Numbered from the stretch's first letter, positions 1-9,474 are shown. The stretch: DNA of 52,898 nucleotides from an uncultured Aurantimonas sp. (GCA_947488615.1 CANKZU010000020.1:1-52898); one strand, 5' to 3'. Notes: generated from the letters alone by a model not told the origin. Made by a program: numbers and translations.

Positions 1-75
1 GATCGCCACGCCCGCCGCGACCGGCGCCCCGTAGCCCTTCAGCACTTCCTTGGCCTGATATTCGTGGATGTTCAT
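1..75 (-). CDS. sucC: Succinyl-CoA synthetase beta subunit, N-terminal fragment
   Basis: Only the first 25 codons are inside the window; the gene runs off the left edge. The visible peptide begins MNIHEYQAKEVLKGYGAPVA, which is the well-known start of SucC, the ADP-forming succinyl-CoA ligase beta subunit (start of its ATP-grasp domain). The enzyme converts succinyl-CoA to succinate with ATP or GTP formation in the TCA cycle. A GAGGAAG Shine-Dalgarno-like stretch lies about 8 nt before the ATG. It lies downstream of mdh on the same strand, as in the usual alphaproteobacterial mdh-sucCD-sucAB order. Identification is firm despite the short length. Confidence 0.9.
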   Translation of the reverse strand, partial: MNIHEYQAKEVLKGYGAPVAAGVAI

Positions 76-109
76 CTGTCGTCTTCCTCGGCGGAGAGGG
101 GAAAAGAAA

Positions 110-131
110 CGGGCCGCACAAAGGCGGCCCG
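110..131 (-). terminator. Hairpin between mdh and sucC (terminator or attenuator)
   Basis: A perfect 8-bp inverted repeat (CGGGCCGC / GCGGCCCG) with a 6-nt loop sits 6 nt after the mdh stop codon. On the minus strand it is followed by GTTTCTTTT, a broken T tract. It could partly terminate mdh transcripts and so set the mdh:sucC ratio, or act as an mRNA 3'-end stabiliser. The T tract is imperfect, so full termination is not certain. Confidence 0.45.
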
Positions 132-136
132 GACAA

Positions 137-1261
<1,125 letters not shown>

Positions 1262-1362
1262 TCAACGGTGCCCCCGTTGCGGCGACGCAATAGACCGTGC
1301 CGCCCGCAGATGCAACCATGGCAAAAAGGCCCTAGGGAATTCAATCGGTTATAACAATTGGG

Positions 1363-1380
1363 TCTTACGTAAACGTAAGA
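1363..1380. promoter_or_regulatory. Perfect 18-bp palindrome upstream of mdh and the GGDEF gene
   Basis: TCTTACGTAAACGTAAGA has 8-bp arms around AA and lies in the 480-bp divergent gap (1100-1579) between mdh and the GGDEF gene. The surrounding 1335-1390 stretch is AT-rich in an otherwise GC-rich gap and would suit promoters in both directions. The shape (TTACGT-N2-ACGTAA) resembles operators of MerR-family regulators such as LiuR, from memory. No regulator gene is adjacent, so the cognate protein is unknown. I see no other gene in the gap. Confidence 0.4.
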
Positions 1381-1579
1381 ATACAAGATGGTCCCGATCA
1401 TCGGCGCGGTTGTTCTTTAGGGCTTCGTTAGCCCTGTTCGGCCGTCGCCGGTCCCGGCAGGGATCAAAACCGCCCGCCAAACGTAATTGCCGTGGATCGA
1501 GGATTGGCATCGCGCCGTCCGATCCCGGATCGTACCGGCTCCTGACCGGCCTGACCGCCAGACGAGGGTGCCGACGACT

Positions 1580-2788
1580 ATGAACCTGCCTGCGAACCTG
1601 ATCCTCGATCTGGCGAACGATGTCGGCCTGCTCGCACTCGTCGCCATCAGCTATGGAGGCCTTCGCCGCGCCCGATTGCCGGGCAGCGCGCAAGCGGCGA
1701 TCCTGGGGCTGATCTTCGGCGCCGCGGCGATCGCCACGATGCTGCACGCGTCGGTTCCACTGCCGGGGATCATGATTGATGCGAGAATCATCGTGGTCGC
1801 GCTGGCCGCCGCGTTCGGTGGACCGTTGACCGCGGCGATCACCGCCGCCGCCGCCGGTCTTTACCGCATCTCCCTCGGCGGGGCGGGGGCGGGCTTGGGT
1901 CTCGCCGTTCTTGGCTTCGGGGTCGTCGCGGGTCTGCTCTGGCGGCATTATTGGCGTCGGCGCGGCCATGCCAGCCTCGCGAGCCTGGTCTTCCTCGGCC
2001 TGACGATCTCCTGCCAGGCCCTGCTCCTCCTCTTGCTTCCTATCCAGGCCTCCGCGACAACTATCAGCCTCTCGGTCGTCGCGATCATGGTCGCCTGCGT
2101 CCTCGCCACCCTCCTTCTCGGCGCGCTGATGCGCCGTGAGGATCGCTTGATCGCGCGGGAGGAATCCCTGCTTCTCGACGCCTTCACCGATCCGTTGACC
2201 GGTCTTGCCAACCGACGGGCGTTCGACCAGCGGCTTGAGGAATGGACCACGGGGCACCCATTGCAGCCGTTTGCTCTGATGATGATCGACGTCGATCACT
2301 TCAAGGCGATCAACGATCGCTTCGGCCATGATTGCGGCGATCGCGCGCTTGCCGCGGTAGGCGATGTCCTGAAACGCCTCGAAGGCGAAAAGGATATCGT
2401 GGCGCGGTACGGTGGCGAGGAATTCGCGGTTCTGCTTTGGAATTGCGATCTGCCGGCCGCGATGCGCCGGGCGGAGCATCTGCGGCGCCTTATCGCGGCG
2501 AAGCACTTCGGGGAGATCGACGACGCCGCCCCTCTGACCGTCAGCATCGGTGTCAGCCAGACCGACCGCTGCGGCAGTCCCGGCTCGGTCAGGCGTGACG
2601 CCGATGCCGCCCTCTATCGGGCGAAGGCCGCCGGCCGAAACTGCGTCGTCGCGGCCCGAAAACCGCGAACTATACGGTCGCACGACGGAGCCGTTACGCC
2701 TCCATCGGACCCGGTCGCGGCCTGGGCCGAGATGTCCCAGCGGCCAGCAGGCGAGCTCCGACGCGAACCCCGTCAACTGGCGCTTTAA
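1580..2788 (+). CDS. Membrane-bound GGDEF diguanylate cyclase
   Basis: A 402-residue protein with an N-terminal half of about five to six hydrophobic segments (roughly residues 5-190), resembling the 5TMR-LYT sensor membrane module, and a C-terminal GGDEF domain. The active-site signature is RYGGEEF at residues 276-282, an intact cyclase motif, so it should make cyclic di-GMP from two GTP. The usual RxxD product-inhibition site just upstream is GEKD here, so feedback inhibition through that site is not expected. The start at MNLPANL has a GAGGG about 12 nt upstream; an upstream in-frame ATG adds a polar, non-conserved tail. The stop codon overlaps that of the convergent zapE by 4 nt. Confidence 0.88.
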   Translation: MNLPANLILDLANDVGLLALVAISYGGLRRARLPGSAQAAILGLIFGAAAIATMLHASVPLPGIMIDARIIVVALAAAFGGPLTAAITAAAAGLYRISLGGAGAGLGLAVLGFGVVAGLLWRHYWRRRGHASLASLVFLGLTISCQALLLLLLPIQASATTISLSVVAIMVACVLATLLLGALMRREDRLIAREESLLLDAFTDPLTGLANRRAFDQRLEEWTTGHPLQPFALMMIDVDHFKAINDRFGHDCGDRALAAVGDVLKRLEGEKDIVARYGGEEFAVLLWNCDLPAAMRRAEHLRRLIAAKHFGEIDDAAPLTVSIGVSQTDRCGSPGSVRRDADAALYRAKAAGRNCVVAARKPRTIRSHDGAVTPPSDPVAAWAEMSQRPAGELRREPRQLAL

Positions 2789-3954
2789 CCGGAGGCGCCG
2801 GTCGTCCGGGCCAGGTAATCGTCCGAGCGCATCTCGATGAGGCGCGAGACGGCGCGGTCGAACTCGAAAGCGACGGTGCCCGAGCTTGCCCGATAGAGCC
2901 GCTCCGCCGGTTCCTCCGCCGACATCACCAGACGGCGGCCGGAATCATACAACGCGTCAATGAGCGTGATGAAGCGCTTGGCCTCGTTGCGCTCGGCCTG
3001 ATCCATCACCGGAACCCGGTCGAGCATCACCGTGTGGAAACGCCGGGCGATCGCCAGATAATCCTGCGCGCCGAGCGGGCGCTTCAACAGATCGTCGTAG
3101 GAGAACCGGGCGGCCCCGTTGCCGGCGCGTGGCACCTTGACCGTACGCCCCTTCACCGAAAGCGACGCGACGCCTTCCTTGGTGCCGTCGAGCAGCGTCA
3201 GCCAGATCGTGTCCATCCGGGCCTCGGTGGGCGGATCGAGGGGCGCCAGATAGACGTCGTCACGGCCGATCGACGCCAGCCGGTAGTCTTCCGCGCCGTC
3301 GAGCGCGACAATGTCGGTATGGGCATTGAGAATATCGATGAACGGCAGGAACAGCGGCCGGTTGAGACCATCGCGATAGAGATCGTCGGGCGCGACATTG
3401 GACGTCGCGACGAGCACCACGCCGTGCTCGAACAGCGCCTTGAACAGCCGCGACAGGATCATCGCGTCGGCGATGTCGGTTACCGCGAATTCATCGAAGC
3501 ACAGCAGTCGAGCATCCGTGGCGATCTGGCCGGCGACCGGGCCGATCGGATCGTCGCCGCTGGCTGTCCCGGCCTTCACCGCCTTGCGATGGGCGCCGAT
3601 GCGCTCATGAACGTCGCCCATGAAGGCGTGGAAATGCACGCGCCGTTTCGCCGACACCGAACTCTGGCGAAAGAACATGTCCATGAGCATGGTCTTGCCG
3701 CGGCCGACATCGCCGTGGATGTAGACGCCGCGAATCGGCTCGGCTTCGCGCTTCTTGCCGAACAGCCAGCCGAGGGCGCTCTTTTTCGAGGCGACGATGG
3801 CGGCCGAAAGCGTCTGATCGATGTGGTCGAGCCGGTCGGCAAGCGCCCTTTGGCCTGGGTCCGCCTCGATCTCCTTGGTGGCGATCAAATGCTCCAGCGC
3901 CGAGCGGACAGGTCCTTGCGCCTTCCTGTCGTCGCGCGTGGCGGTGCTCGGCAT
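2785..3954 (-). CDS. zapE: Cell division protein ZapE / AFG1-family ATPase
   Basis: A 389-residue P-loop ATPase of the AFG1/ZapE family (AAA-like). Walker A is GDVGRGKT and Walker B is LLCFDEF; the family sensor region VLVATSNVAPDDLY is present. In bacteria ZapE is linked to the Z-ring late in division; the mitochondrial relative Lace1/AFG1 handles respiratory-chain proteins. The start at MPSTATRDD has GAGG 4 nt upstream; a longer form starting at 4008 is possible. In many alphaproteobacteria this gene lies directly upstream of mdh; here a GGDEF gene on the other strand separates them. Confidence 0.9.
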   Translation of the reverse strand: MPSTATRDDRKAQGPVRSALEHLIATKEIEADPGQRALADRLDHIDQTLSAAIVASKKSALGWLFGKKREAEPIRGVYIHGDVGRGKTMLMDMFFRQSSVSAKRRVHFHAFMGDVHERIGAHRKAVKAGTASGDDPIGPVAGQIATDARLLCFDEFAVTDIADAMILSRLFKALFEHGVVLVATSNVAPDDLYRDGLNRPLFLPFIDILNAHTDIVALDGAEDYRLASIGRDDVYLAPLDPPTEARMDTIWLTLLDGTKEGVASLSVKGRTVKVPRAGNGAARFSYDDLLKRPLGAQDYLAIARRFHTVMLDRVPVMDQAERNEAKRFITLIDALYDSGRRLVMSAEEPAERLYRASSGTVAFEFDRAVSRLIEMRSDDYLARTTGASG

Positions 3955-4113
3955 CGTTCCTCGAAGGGGTCGTTGGAAAAAACTGGCGGCAGGCCGGTTC
4001 CGCCGCATCCCGCGCCGAAATCACGGCGAAGGCTTGCGGACGAGCCGCAGAGCCGAGCTTGTTTCAAAGCGTGACCGGACAGCGCGGCGCGCGACACTGT
4101 CCGGCGCCGGTTG

Positions 4114-4686
4114 CTACCGGTAGAGGCTGATCTGCTGCCCGCTCTTGGTGCGGCCTTCGTAGCGCGATCCGCCGGAGGAGTTGAGATTGGCGACATTGGA
4201 GCCGCCGGAATCCTTCAACACTACCTGGTTGCCGGAGACGTCCCAGGCACTGACGTCGGCGACCGCTCCGGGGCAGCCGCGCGATGCCGCCCGATAGCCG
4301 CCCGTCCACTTGGTCAGCGACAGGATGATCTGGCAGTTGCCGCCCGTCGTGGTCACCTTGTAGGCGCCGAGCACAGAGTTGCGCGAGATCGGCCCGCTGC
4401 TGGCGGATGCGACCTTGGTCTCCTGACTTGTCGAATCGTCCGCAGACGCGTTCTGGTCCGTCTCGTTTGCCGTCACGTCGGTTTCGCTTTCGAAAGACGA
4501 ATCCTGCGACGCGGCCGGTGCCGGCGGCGGCGGCGGTGGCGGCAATTGCCGGGTCGCAACCCGCTGCCGTGGCGCCGGCGTCAGCGGCGCCGGACCACTG
4601 CTCTCGAAGGACGGCATCGATCGCGAACAGCCTGCCGCCAGGAGCAGCGTGACGAGAACGGCTCCCGTTCTGGTCCAATTGGTCAT
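4114..4686 (-). CDS. Omp19/AprI-like outer-membrane lipoprotein (protease-inhibitor fold)
   Basis: A 190-residue lipoprotein: MTNWTRTGAVLVTLLLAAGC gives a signal peptide with lipobox LAAGC, followed by a long Pro/Ala/Ser-rich linker, including a run of seven prolines, to about residue 95. The C-terminal 90 residues (GAYKVTTTGGNCQIILS ... GYRAASRGCPG ... SLYR) match the pattern of Brucella Omp19 and the AprI/Inh metalloprotease inhibitors, including two cysteines that could form the conserved disulfide. It probably sits in the outer membrane and may guard against proteases. The start has GGGGAAA about 6 nt upstream. It is a single gene with its own promoter region. Confidence 0.8.
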   Translation of the reverse strand: MTNWTRTGAVLVTLLLAAGCSRSMPSFESSGPAPLTPAPRQRVATRQLPPPPPPPAPAASQDSSFESETDVTANETDQNASADDSTSQETKVASASSGPISRNSVLGAYKVTTTGGNCQIILSLTKWTGGYRAASRGCPGAVADVSAWDVSGNQVVLKDSGGSNVANLNSSGGSRYEGRTKSGQQISLYR

Positions 4687-4887
4687 GAGATTTCCCCGTG
4701 CATGTCTTGTCCCTTGCGGTCCCGGGCCGACACCGCCCAAAACATTCTTCGTCATAAAGCGGACCACTGCCACCCTTCGCAAGGCTCAATTGTGTCGAAA
4801 TGCAACGGAACACCGATCCTGTGACCCGCAATCCACGAAATCGGGTTGGCGGACCGCCGCCCCGGTCGTGCATCGGCCGGAGGTCGA

Positions 4888-5541
4888 TCAGGCCGCGTCG
4901 GCGAGCGCGCGCGAAAAATCCCCCGTCTCCGGATTCATCGCCCAGAGTTCGCCGGAGCGGATGTCGACCCAGGCCCCGTGCAGCGACAGCGCGCCCTCGC
5001 CTTCCAACGTCTCCACTGCCGGAAACGTTCTCAGATTGGCGATCGAGTGCCGGATGGAGATGCGCTCCAGCGCGGCCTGCCGTTCCTGTGCCGTCATGTG
5101 GTCGTTGGCGCCGACCGCGCGCGCCACCGGATCGAGAAGGCTCATCCACTTGCCGATGAAATCGCCTTGCGACAGCGGCTCGGCGGCCGGGGACAGCGCG
5201 GCCTGGATGCCGCCGCAGCCGCCATGGCCAAGCACGACCACATGCTCCACCTTGAGCGCGTGCAGGGCGAATTCCAACGCCGCCGATGTGGAGTGGTATT
5301 CCCCGTCAGGCTCGTAGGGCGGAACCAGATTGGCCACGTTGCGGACCACGAAAATCTCACCCGGCGCGGCATCGAAGATCGTCTCGGGCGCGGCGCGGGA
5401 ATCGCAGCAGGCGATCATCATCGTTTTCGGTTTCTGGCCGGCCTCCGCGAGCTGGCGCATGCGCTGGCGTTCCTGCGGAAGCCGCTTGTCGACGAAAGCG
5501 CGATAACCGGCGAGAAGGTGGTCGGGAAGAAAGTGCGTCAT
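4888..5541 (-). CDS. can: Beta-class carbonic anhydrase
   Basis: A 217-residue beta-carbonic anhydrase interconverting CO2 and bicarbonate in the cytoplasm. The zinc ligands are visible: Cys45 in CCDSR (with the Asp47/Arg49 dyad), and His106 and Cys109 in GHGGCGG. The start MTHFLPDHLLAGY is preferred; a 12-residue longer reading begins in a region with no family similarity. The gene is followed by the Omp19-like gene after about 200 bp, in which I see only probable promoter sequence. Confidence 0.93.
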   Translation of the reverse strand: MTHFLPDHLLAGYRAFVDKRLPQERQRMRQLAEAGQKPKTMMIACCDSRAAPETIFDAAPGEIFVVRNVANLVPPYEPDGEYHSTSAALEFALHALKVEHVVVLGHGGCGGIQAALSPAAEPLSQGDFIGKWMSLLDPVARAVGANDHMTAQERQAALERISIRHSIANLRTFPAVETLEGEGALSLHGAWVDIRSGELWAMNPETGDFSRALADAA

Positions 5542-5619
5542 GCTTCGTTCAATACCGTCTTGCTGCGGCGCAATCAATCGGCCGTGTCGCGTCGAAAGAG
5601 AGCGCGGCCAAATCGCCCC

Positions 5620-6513
5620 TCACGCCCGGCGGTCGCTGCCCGGATAGGCAAGCCGGCGCGCGTGCACCATCGCCATGGGATGTTTGAGACTGTCGCTGTC
5701 GGTTTCGAGCGTCAGTTCGTTGGCACCGCGCTTGGAAGTGCGCGCGAGGACCTCGAACACCGTCGCCGTGGTGGTCCTTAACGCCTTTTCGGCGGGAATG
5801 CCGGCAAGGATGCGGGCCAGATACACCGCCGCCGTCAGATCCCCGAGCCCGTGGGGCGGGTTCTCGATGATCCGATGCTCGGCCAGCATCACCTGAAAGT
5901 CGCGCACCAGAAGATTGCCGATTCCGCCCCTCAGCATCGCGAAGGCGGAGGTGACGAGGACGGTCTCCGGGCCGAGCGTGCCGGCGGCCTCGATCAGATC
6001 GGCGTTACCAGACAATTCGAGGCCGCAGAGAAACTCCAGCTCGAAGCGGTTCGGCGTCGCGATGTCGGCGAGCGGCAACAACCGATCCCGGATTGCCTCA
6101 AGCGTCGCCGGCGGCTGATACAATCGCCCGCCGTCGCCGAGCACCGGATCGCAGATGTAGATTGCGCCGGGATTGACGCGCTTGACCGCCTCGACCAGGC
6201 GCGCCGTGGGTTCGATCTGATCGCTCGAGCCGAAATAGCCGGTAAGAATCGCGCCGACCTCGCCCATCCAGGGCGCGCCGGACAGGTCGTCCATCAGCGC
6301 CGAGAACTCGGAGGCGTTCGGCACGATCCTGGTTGCCGGTCCGTGACCCGGGTGCCACGGCAAGGTGACGGTCGGCACGGACCAGACCGGGAAACCGAGG
6401 GTTTCCAGCGCAAATCCCACCGCGCGATTGCCGACGGTTCCGCGAGCGACATGGCTCGATACCGAGATGATGGCCGGCCGGTCGCGTCCTTGCAGGGGTT
6501 CGGCAGTCGACAT
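5620..6513 (-). CDS. pdxY: Pyridoxal kinase
   Basis: A 297-residue ribokinase-fold kinase that phosphorylates pyridoxal (vitamin B6 salvage). The family features are the N-terminal ISVSSHVARGTVGNRA (substrate pocket), GYFGSSDQ, ICDPVLGDGG and the anion-hole/catalytic GLGD (normally GTGD) near the C-terminus. Of the related kinases PdxK and PdxY, the overall pattern fits PdxY better. A longer in-frame reading to 6768 covers the neighbouring small gene and is rejected. It starts 10 nt after the stop of the small membrane-protein gene, so the two probably form one operon. Confidence 0.88.
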   Translation of the reverse strand: MSTAEPLQGRDRPAIISVSSHVARGTVGNRAVGFALETLGFPVWSVPTVTLPWHPGHGPATRIVPNASEFSALMDDLSGAPWMGEVGAILTGYFGSSDQIEPTARLVEAVKRVNPGAIYICDPVLGDGGRLYQPPATLEAIRDRLLPLADIATPNRFELEFLCGLELSGNADLIEAAGTLGPETVLVTSAFAMLRGGIGNLLVRDFQVMLAEHRIIENPPHGLGDLTAAVYLARILAGIPAEKALRTTTATVFEVLARTSKRGANELTLETDSDSLKHPMAMVHARRLAYPGSDRRA

Positions 6514-6523
6514 GAGCGCGCGT

Positions 6524-6781
6524 TCAACCGCTTGAGAGCTGAATGGCGAGAAGGATCGCGAACACGATGAAGCCGCCGACCGCCGCCATACGACCGATGC
6601 GGGTGCCAAGAACGGCGATGCGATCCTCCGGGTCCGCGTCGCGCGCGAGGAAGTGGTCGCGCGTCCTGAACAGCATCGCCTCGGCATGCCCCCCGACCTG
6701 CGGTTCGGTCTCCTGGCGCACGCGGTTGAGGATGGCTTTCGCCTCGCGCTGGCGTTCGTCGTCGTCATGATGGCCGGTCAT
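6524..6781 (-). CDS. Small conserved membrane protein upstream of pdxY
   Basis: An 85-residue protein: a charged N-terminal part (MTGHHDDDERQREAKAIL), then a single predicted C-terminal transmembrane helix (about residues 64-82, AAVGGFIVFAILLAIQ). I recall similar tail-anchored-looking proteins of unknown function in Rhizobiales genomes, but cannot name a family. Coupling to pdxY by a 10-nt gap suggests co-transcription. Codon use matches the neighbours. Confidence 0.7.
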   Translation of the reverse strand: MTGHHDDDERQREAKAILNRVRQETEPQVGGHAEAMLFRTRDHFLARDADPEDRIAVLGTRIGRMAAVGGFIVFAILLAIQLSSG

Positions 6782-6906
6782 GACGAAATCTCTGTCTCAA
6801 AAGCCGCTCGAGAGCAACCATCCGGTCCGTGCGCGCCTTCTGGAAGCGACGCGTATGCTCTACATAACCGCCCGACAGGCCGCATCGCCCCTGACCGGAG
6901 ATCTCC

Positions 6907-7533
6907 ATGCCATCCATCGCCGCCGCTCAATCGCCTCGCCTTCGCCCCTTGGTGACGGCGTTCGTTCTCCTGATCCTGGCACCGCTGCTGTCGGCCTGCG
7001 GGATCAACGCGATCCCGACCTATGAGGAGCAGGCGAAAGCCACCTGGGCGCAGGTCGAGAACCAATATCAGCGCCGCGCCGACCTGATCCCCAACCTCAT
7101 CGAGACGGTGAAAGGCTTCGCCGAGCAGGAACGCGAGGTGCTGACCGCCGTGGTCGAGGCGCGCGCCAAGGCGACGCAGACCCAGATCAACGCCGACCAA
7201 TTGACCGACCCGGCGGCAATCCAGAAATTCCAGGCCGCCCAGGACCAGCTTTCCGGCGCCCTGTCACGCCTCTTGGTCACGGTCGAGCGTTATCCGGACC
7301 TCAAATCCAATCAGAATTTCCTGGCCCTGCAGAGCCAGCTCGAGGGCACCGAAAACCGTATCTCGGTGGCCCGCCGCGACTATATTGACGCGGTCCGCGT
7401 CTACAACACCGAGCTGAAGACCATCCCCGGCCGCTGGATCGCCGCCCTGTTCTATCCGGAGGCCGAGGAGATGCAGGCCTTTACGGCGACGGCCGGCGCC
7501 GAGACGCCGCCCAAGGTCGACTTCGGCCAATGA
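6907..7533 (+). CDS. lemA: LemA family lipoprotein
   Basis: A 208-residue LemA-family protein. An N-terminal hydrophobic segment ends in LLSAC, a good lipobox, so the protein is probably lipid-anchored at the membrane. The body is the helical LemA domain, with the signatures QVENQYQRRADLIPNLIETV and a later YN-containing helix (RVYNTELKTIPGRW). GGAG lies 6 nt before the ATG. It is first in a three-gene unit with two TPM-domain genes (13-nt and 2-nt gaps), a pairing common in bacteria though its biochemical role is unclear. Confidence 0.92.
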   Translation: MPSIAAAQSPRLRPLVTAFVLLILAPLLSACGINAIPTYEEQAKATWAQVENQYQRRADLIPNLIETVKGFAEQEREVLTAVVEARAKATQTQINADQLTDPAAIQKFQAAQDQLSGALSRLLVTVERYPDLKSNQNFLALQSQLEGTENRISVARRDYIDAVRVYNTELKTIPGRWIAALFYPEAEEMQAFTATAGAETPPKVDFGQ

Positions 7534-7546
7534 GGAGGGTGTCCCC

Positions 7547-8431
7547 ATGCCGATGATGGCGGGCTCCGAAGCGCTCGCCTCCTCGCCCGGCGCTGAGCGG
7601 CGTCGCGCGCGATGGGCGGTGCGCGCGAACCACGCCTTGCCGGCGATCGCGCTGACCTGCCTCATAGCGGCCATGGCACCCGCCGCCGCGCAGGATTTTC
7701 CCCCGCTCACCGGCCGGATCGTCGACACCGCCGACCTTCTCGACCCCGGCACCGAGGCGGCGCTAACCGACCGGCTGGCCGCCTTCGAGGCGCAGTCGAG
7801 CGACCAGATCGTCGTCGCCACGGTTCCCGACCTTCAGGGCTACGACATCGCCGATTACGCCAACCGCCTGGCCCGGCAATGGGCGATCGGCCAAAAGGAC
7901 GAGGACAACGGCGTCCTCTTGCTCGTCAGCCGCGACGATCGCAAGGTGCGGATCGAGGTCGGTTACGGCCTTGAGGGCACGCTGACCGACGCGCTGTCGA
8001 CGCTGGTCATCCAGAACGACATCCTGCCGGCCTTTCGAAGCGGCGACTATCCGGCCGGCATCGTAAAGGGTGTCGACGGCATCCTGCAGGTCCTCTCGGG
8101 CGACGCGGCCGAGCTGGAGGCACGCGCCAAACGCAACGAATCCTGGTCCGGCGGCGAGGTGTCGGATTGGCTGTTCGCGCTGTTCTTCATCGGCGTCTGG
8201 GTGTTCGTGATCGGCAGTTTCGTGATGACCAATCTCGCCCGCCGGCACGGCAAAAAAATCGGCAAGAACCGCTATCGCTGGCTCGGGATGATCTGGGCGC
8301 TCAATGCCGCCGGCGCGTCGCGGCGGTCCGGCGGTGGCGGCTTTTCGGGCGGCGGCGGCGGCTTCGGTGGCGGTGGTTTTTCCGGCGGCGGTGGATCGTT
8401 TGGCGGCGGCGGATCGTCGGGGAGCTGGTAG
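7547..8431 (+). CDS. YgcG-like TPM-domain protein with glycine-rich tail
   Basis: A 294-residue protein with an N-terminal signal peptide (hydrophobic core at about residues 30-46, ending APAAAQ), a TPM phosphatase-fold domain at about residues 55-185 (TGRIVDTADLL ... VRIEVGYGLEGTLTD), one transmembrane helix (about 206-228), and a tail of GGGGFSGGGG-type repeats ending GSSGSW. This matches YgcG/TPM proteins that occur with LemA. It should be exported, with the TPM domain outside the cytoplasm. GAGGAGG precedes the ATG by about 8 nt. The glycine repeats are typical for the family, not an assembly artefact. Confidence 0.9.
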   Translation: MPMMAGSEALASSPGAERRRARWAVRANHALPAIALTCLIAAMAPAAAQDFPPLTGRIVDTADLLDPGTEAALTDRLAAFEAQSSDQIVVATVPDLQGYDIADYANRLARQWAIGQKDEDNGVLLLVSRDDRKVRIEVGYGLEGTLTDALSTLVIQNDILPAFRSGDYPAGIVKGVDGILQVLSGDAAELEARAKRNESWSGGEVSDWLFALFFIGVWVFVIGSFVMTNLARRHGKKIGKNRYRWLGMIWALNAAGASRRSGGGGFSGGGGGFGGGGFSGGGGSFGGGGSSGSW

Positions 8432-8433
8432 AA

Positions 8434-9072
8434 ATGGCGCATCTCACCTTCACCGAGGCCGATCATGCCCGCATCGCCAAGGCGATCCGTTCGGCGGAAG
8501 CCACGACCACCGGCGAAATCTACGCGGTTTTCGCGCGCACGAGCGACGCCTACGTCTTCATCCCGGCGACGGTCGCGCTCGCCCTCTCCCTCGTCGCGGC
8601 GTTCATCACCGCCCTGCTCGCGCCGCTTGCCGGCTTCGCGATCTCCGGCCTGGCGCTTGTGACGAGCCAGTTCGCCGCGACGCTTCTGCTGCTGGCGCTC
8701 TTTGCGGCCGTGCCGAGCCTGCGCATGATGTTCGTGCCGCGTCCAATCGCCGAGGACCGTGCGCATCGCATGGCGCTGGCGCAGTTCTTCGCCCACAACA
8801 TCCACGTCACCGCTGGGCGGACCGGCGTCCTCGTCTTCGTCTCCGAGGCCGAGCACTATGCCGAGATCGTCGCGGACGCCGAGATCGCCGCCAAGGTTCC
8901 GCAGGAGGCCTGGGACGCCATCGTCGCCGACCTCATCGCCGCCGCGCGAAACGACCGGCTGGCCGAGGGCTACGTCCAGGCGATCGGAGCCGCCGGCGCG
9001 ATCCTGACGGCGCATTTTCCCGGCGACCACGCCAATCCCAACGAAATCGATGACCGGCTGGTGGAGATTTGA
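8434..9072 (+). CDS. Second TPM-domain membrane protein
   Basis: A 212-residue protein starting MAHLTFTEADHARIAKAI, two bases after the previous stop codon, so translation is probably coupled. The N-terminus is a partial TPM-like stretch (AIRSAEATTTGEIYAVFAR), interrupted by two to three hydrophobic segments (about residues 40-95), after which the TPM-like fold resumes (VTAGRTGVLVFVSEAEHYAEIVAD). This split arrangement is known for the short TPM partner in lemA operons. Function unknown; it probably acts with its two neighbours at the cell envelope. Confidence 0.85.
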   Translation: MAHLTFTEADHARIAKAIRSAEATTTGEIYAVFARTSDAYVFIPATVALALSLVAAFITALLAPLAGFAISGLALVTSQFAATLLLLALFAAVPSLRMMFVPRPIAEDRAHRMALAQFFAHNIHVTAGRTGVLVFVSEAEHYAEIVADAEIAAKVPQEAWDAIVADLIAAARNDRLAEGYVQAIGAAGAILTAHFPGDHANPNEIDDRLVEI

Positions 9073-9109
9073 GGAGACATCTGGCGGTAAGCTCAGCCAT
9101 CAACCTGGA

Positions 9110-9138
9110 TTGCTACGCAAGTTGCGCATATATAGAAT
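9110..9138 (+). promoter_or_regulatory. Sigma-70-like promoter for the 9148 gene
   Basis: TTGCTA (9110-9115), a 17-nt spacer and TAGAAT (9133-9138) make a good housekeeping promoter. Transcription would begin near 9145, only a few bases before the GTG at 9148, so the transcript would be leaderless or nearly so. This is a sequence reading only. Confidence 0.45.
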
Positions 9139-9147
9139 AGTCAGCGG

Positions 9148-9474
9148 GTGAGTACCGATTCTATCGAATTGACGCTCGACGTCGATGGCACGGATGATCC
9201 CATCGTCACAGTCGAAGTTCGCTCACCCCATGGAACGCTGTCTGTGATGGGCGTCATCGAATTGACCGAGCGCTCGGTGGCGCTTCGCGAAGTGCACATA
9301 GGCGGCGCGGGATCAGGTCATTGGGGCACGGTGCGATTGCGCGGTTTGATGAAAGGCATCATGGAGAAGCTCGATGTCGACGAAATCGTCATTGAAGGAG
9401 CGGTTCGGACAACGGGTGCAAATCCGGGAAATCGGCCGCGTCCCCTGCGGTTCACCCGTAAGGCTGAGCCTTAG
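9148..9474 (+). CDS. Hypothetical protein, first gene of an overlapping pair
   Basis: A 108-residue protein with GTG start and no recognised family. The N-terminal part looks beta-rich (SIELTLDVDGTDDPIVTVEV), the middle has a helix (RLRGLMKGIMEKLDVDEIVIEG), and the C-terminus is basic with TTGANPGNRPRPLRF. The TGANPG...PRPLRF ending is familiar to me from small hypothetical proteins encoded next to HTH genes. Its last 101 bases overlap the downstream HTH gene in another frame. No Shine-Dalgarno is seen, in keeping with a leaderless start. It could be the effector (toxin-like) half of a self-regulated pair, but nothing in the sequence proves that. Confidence 0.6.
   Translation: MSTDSIELTLDVDGTDDPIVTVEVRSPHGTLSVMGVIELTERSVALREVHIGGAGSGHWGTVRLRGLMKGIMEKLDVDEIVIEGAVRTTGANPGNRPRPLRFTRKAEP

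Noticed and set aside
8325..8431. Tandem GGC-rich repeats as a CRISPR or VNTR array
   Set aside because: They encode the glycine-rich tail normal for TPM/YgcG proteins; unit length is irregular and there are no spacers.
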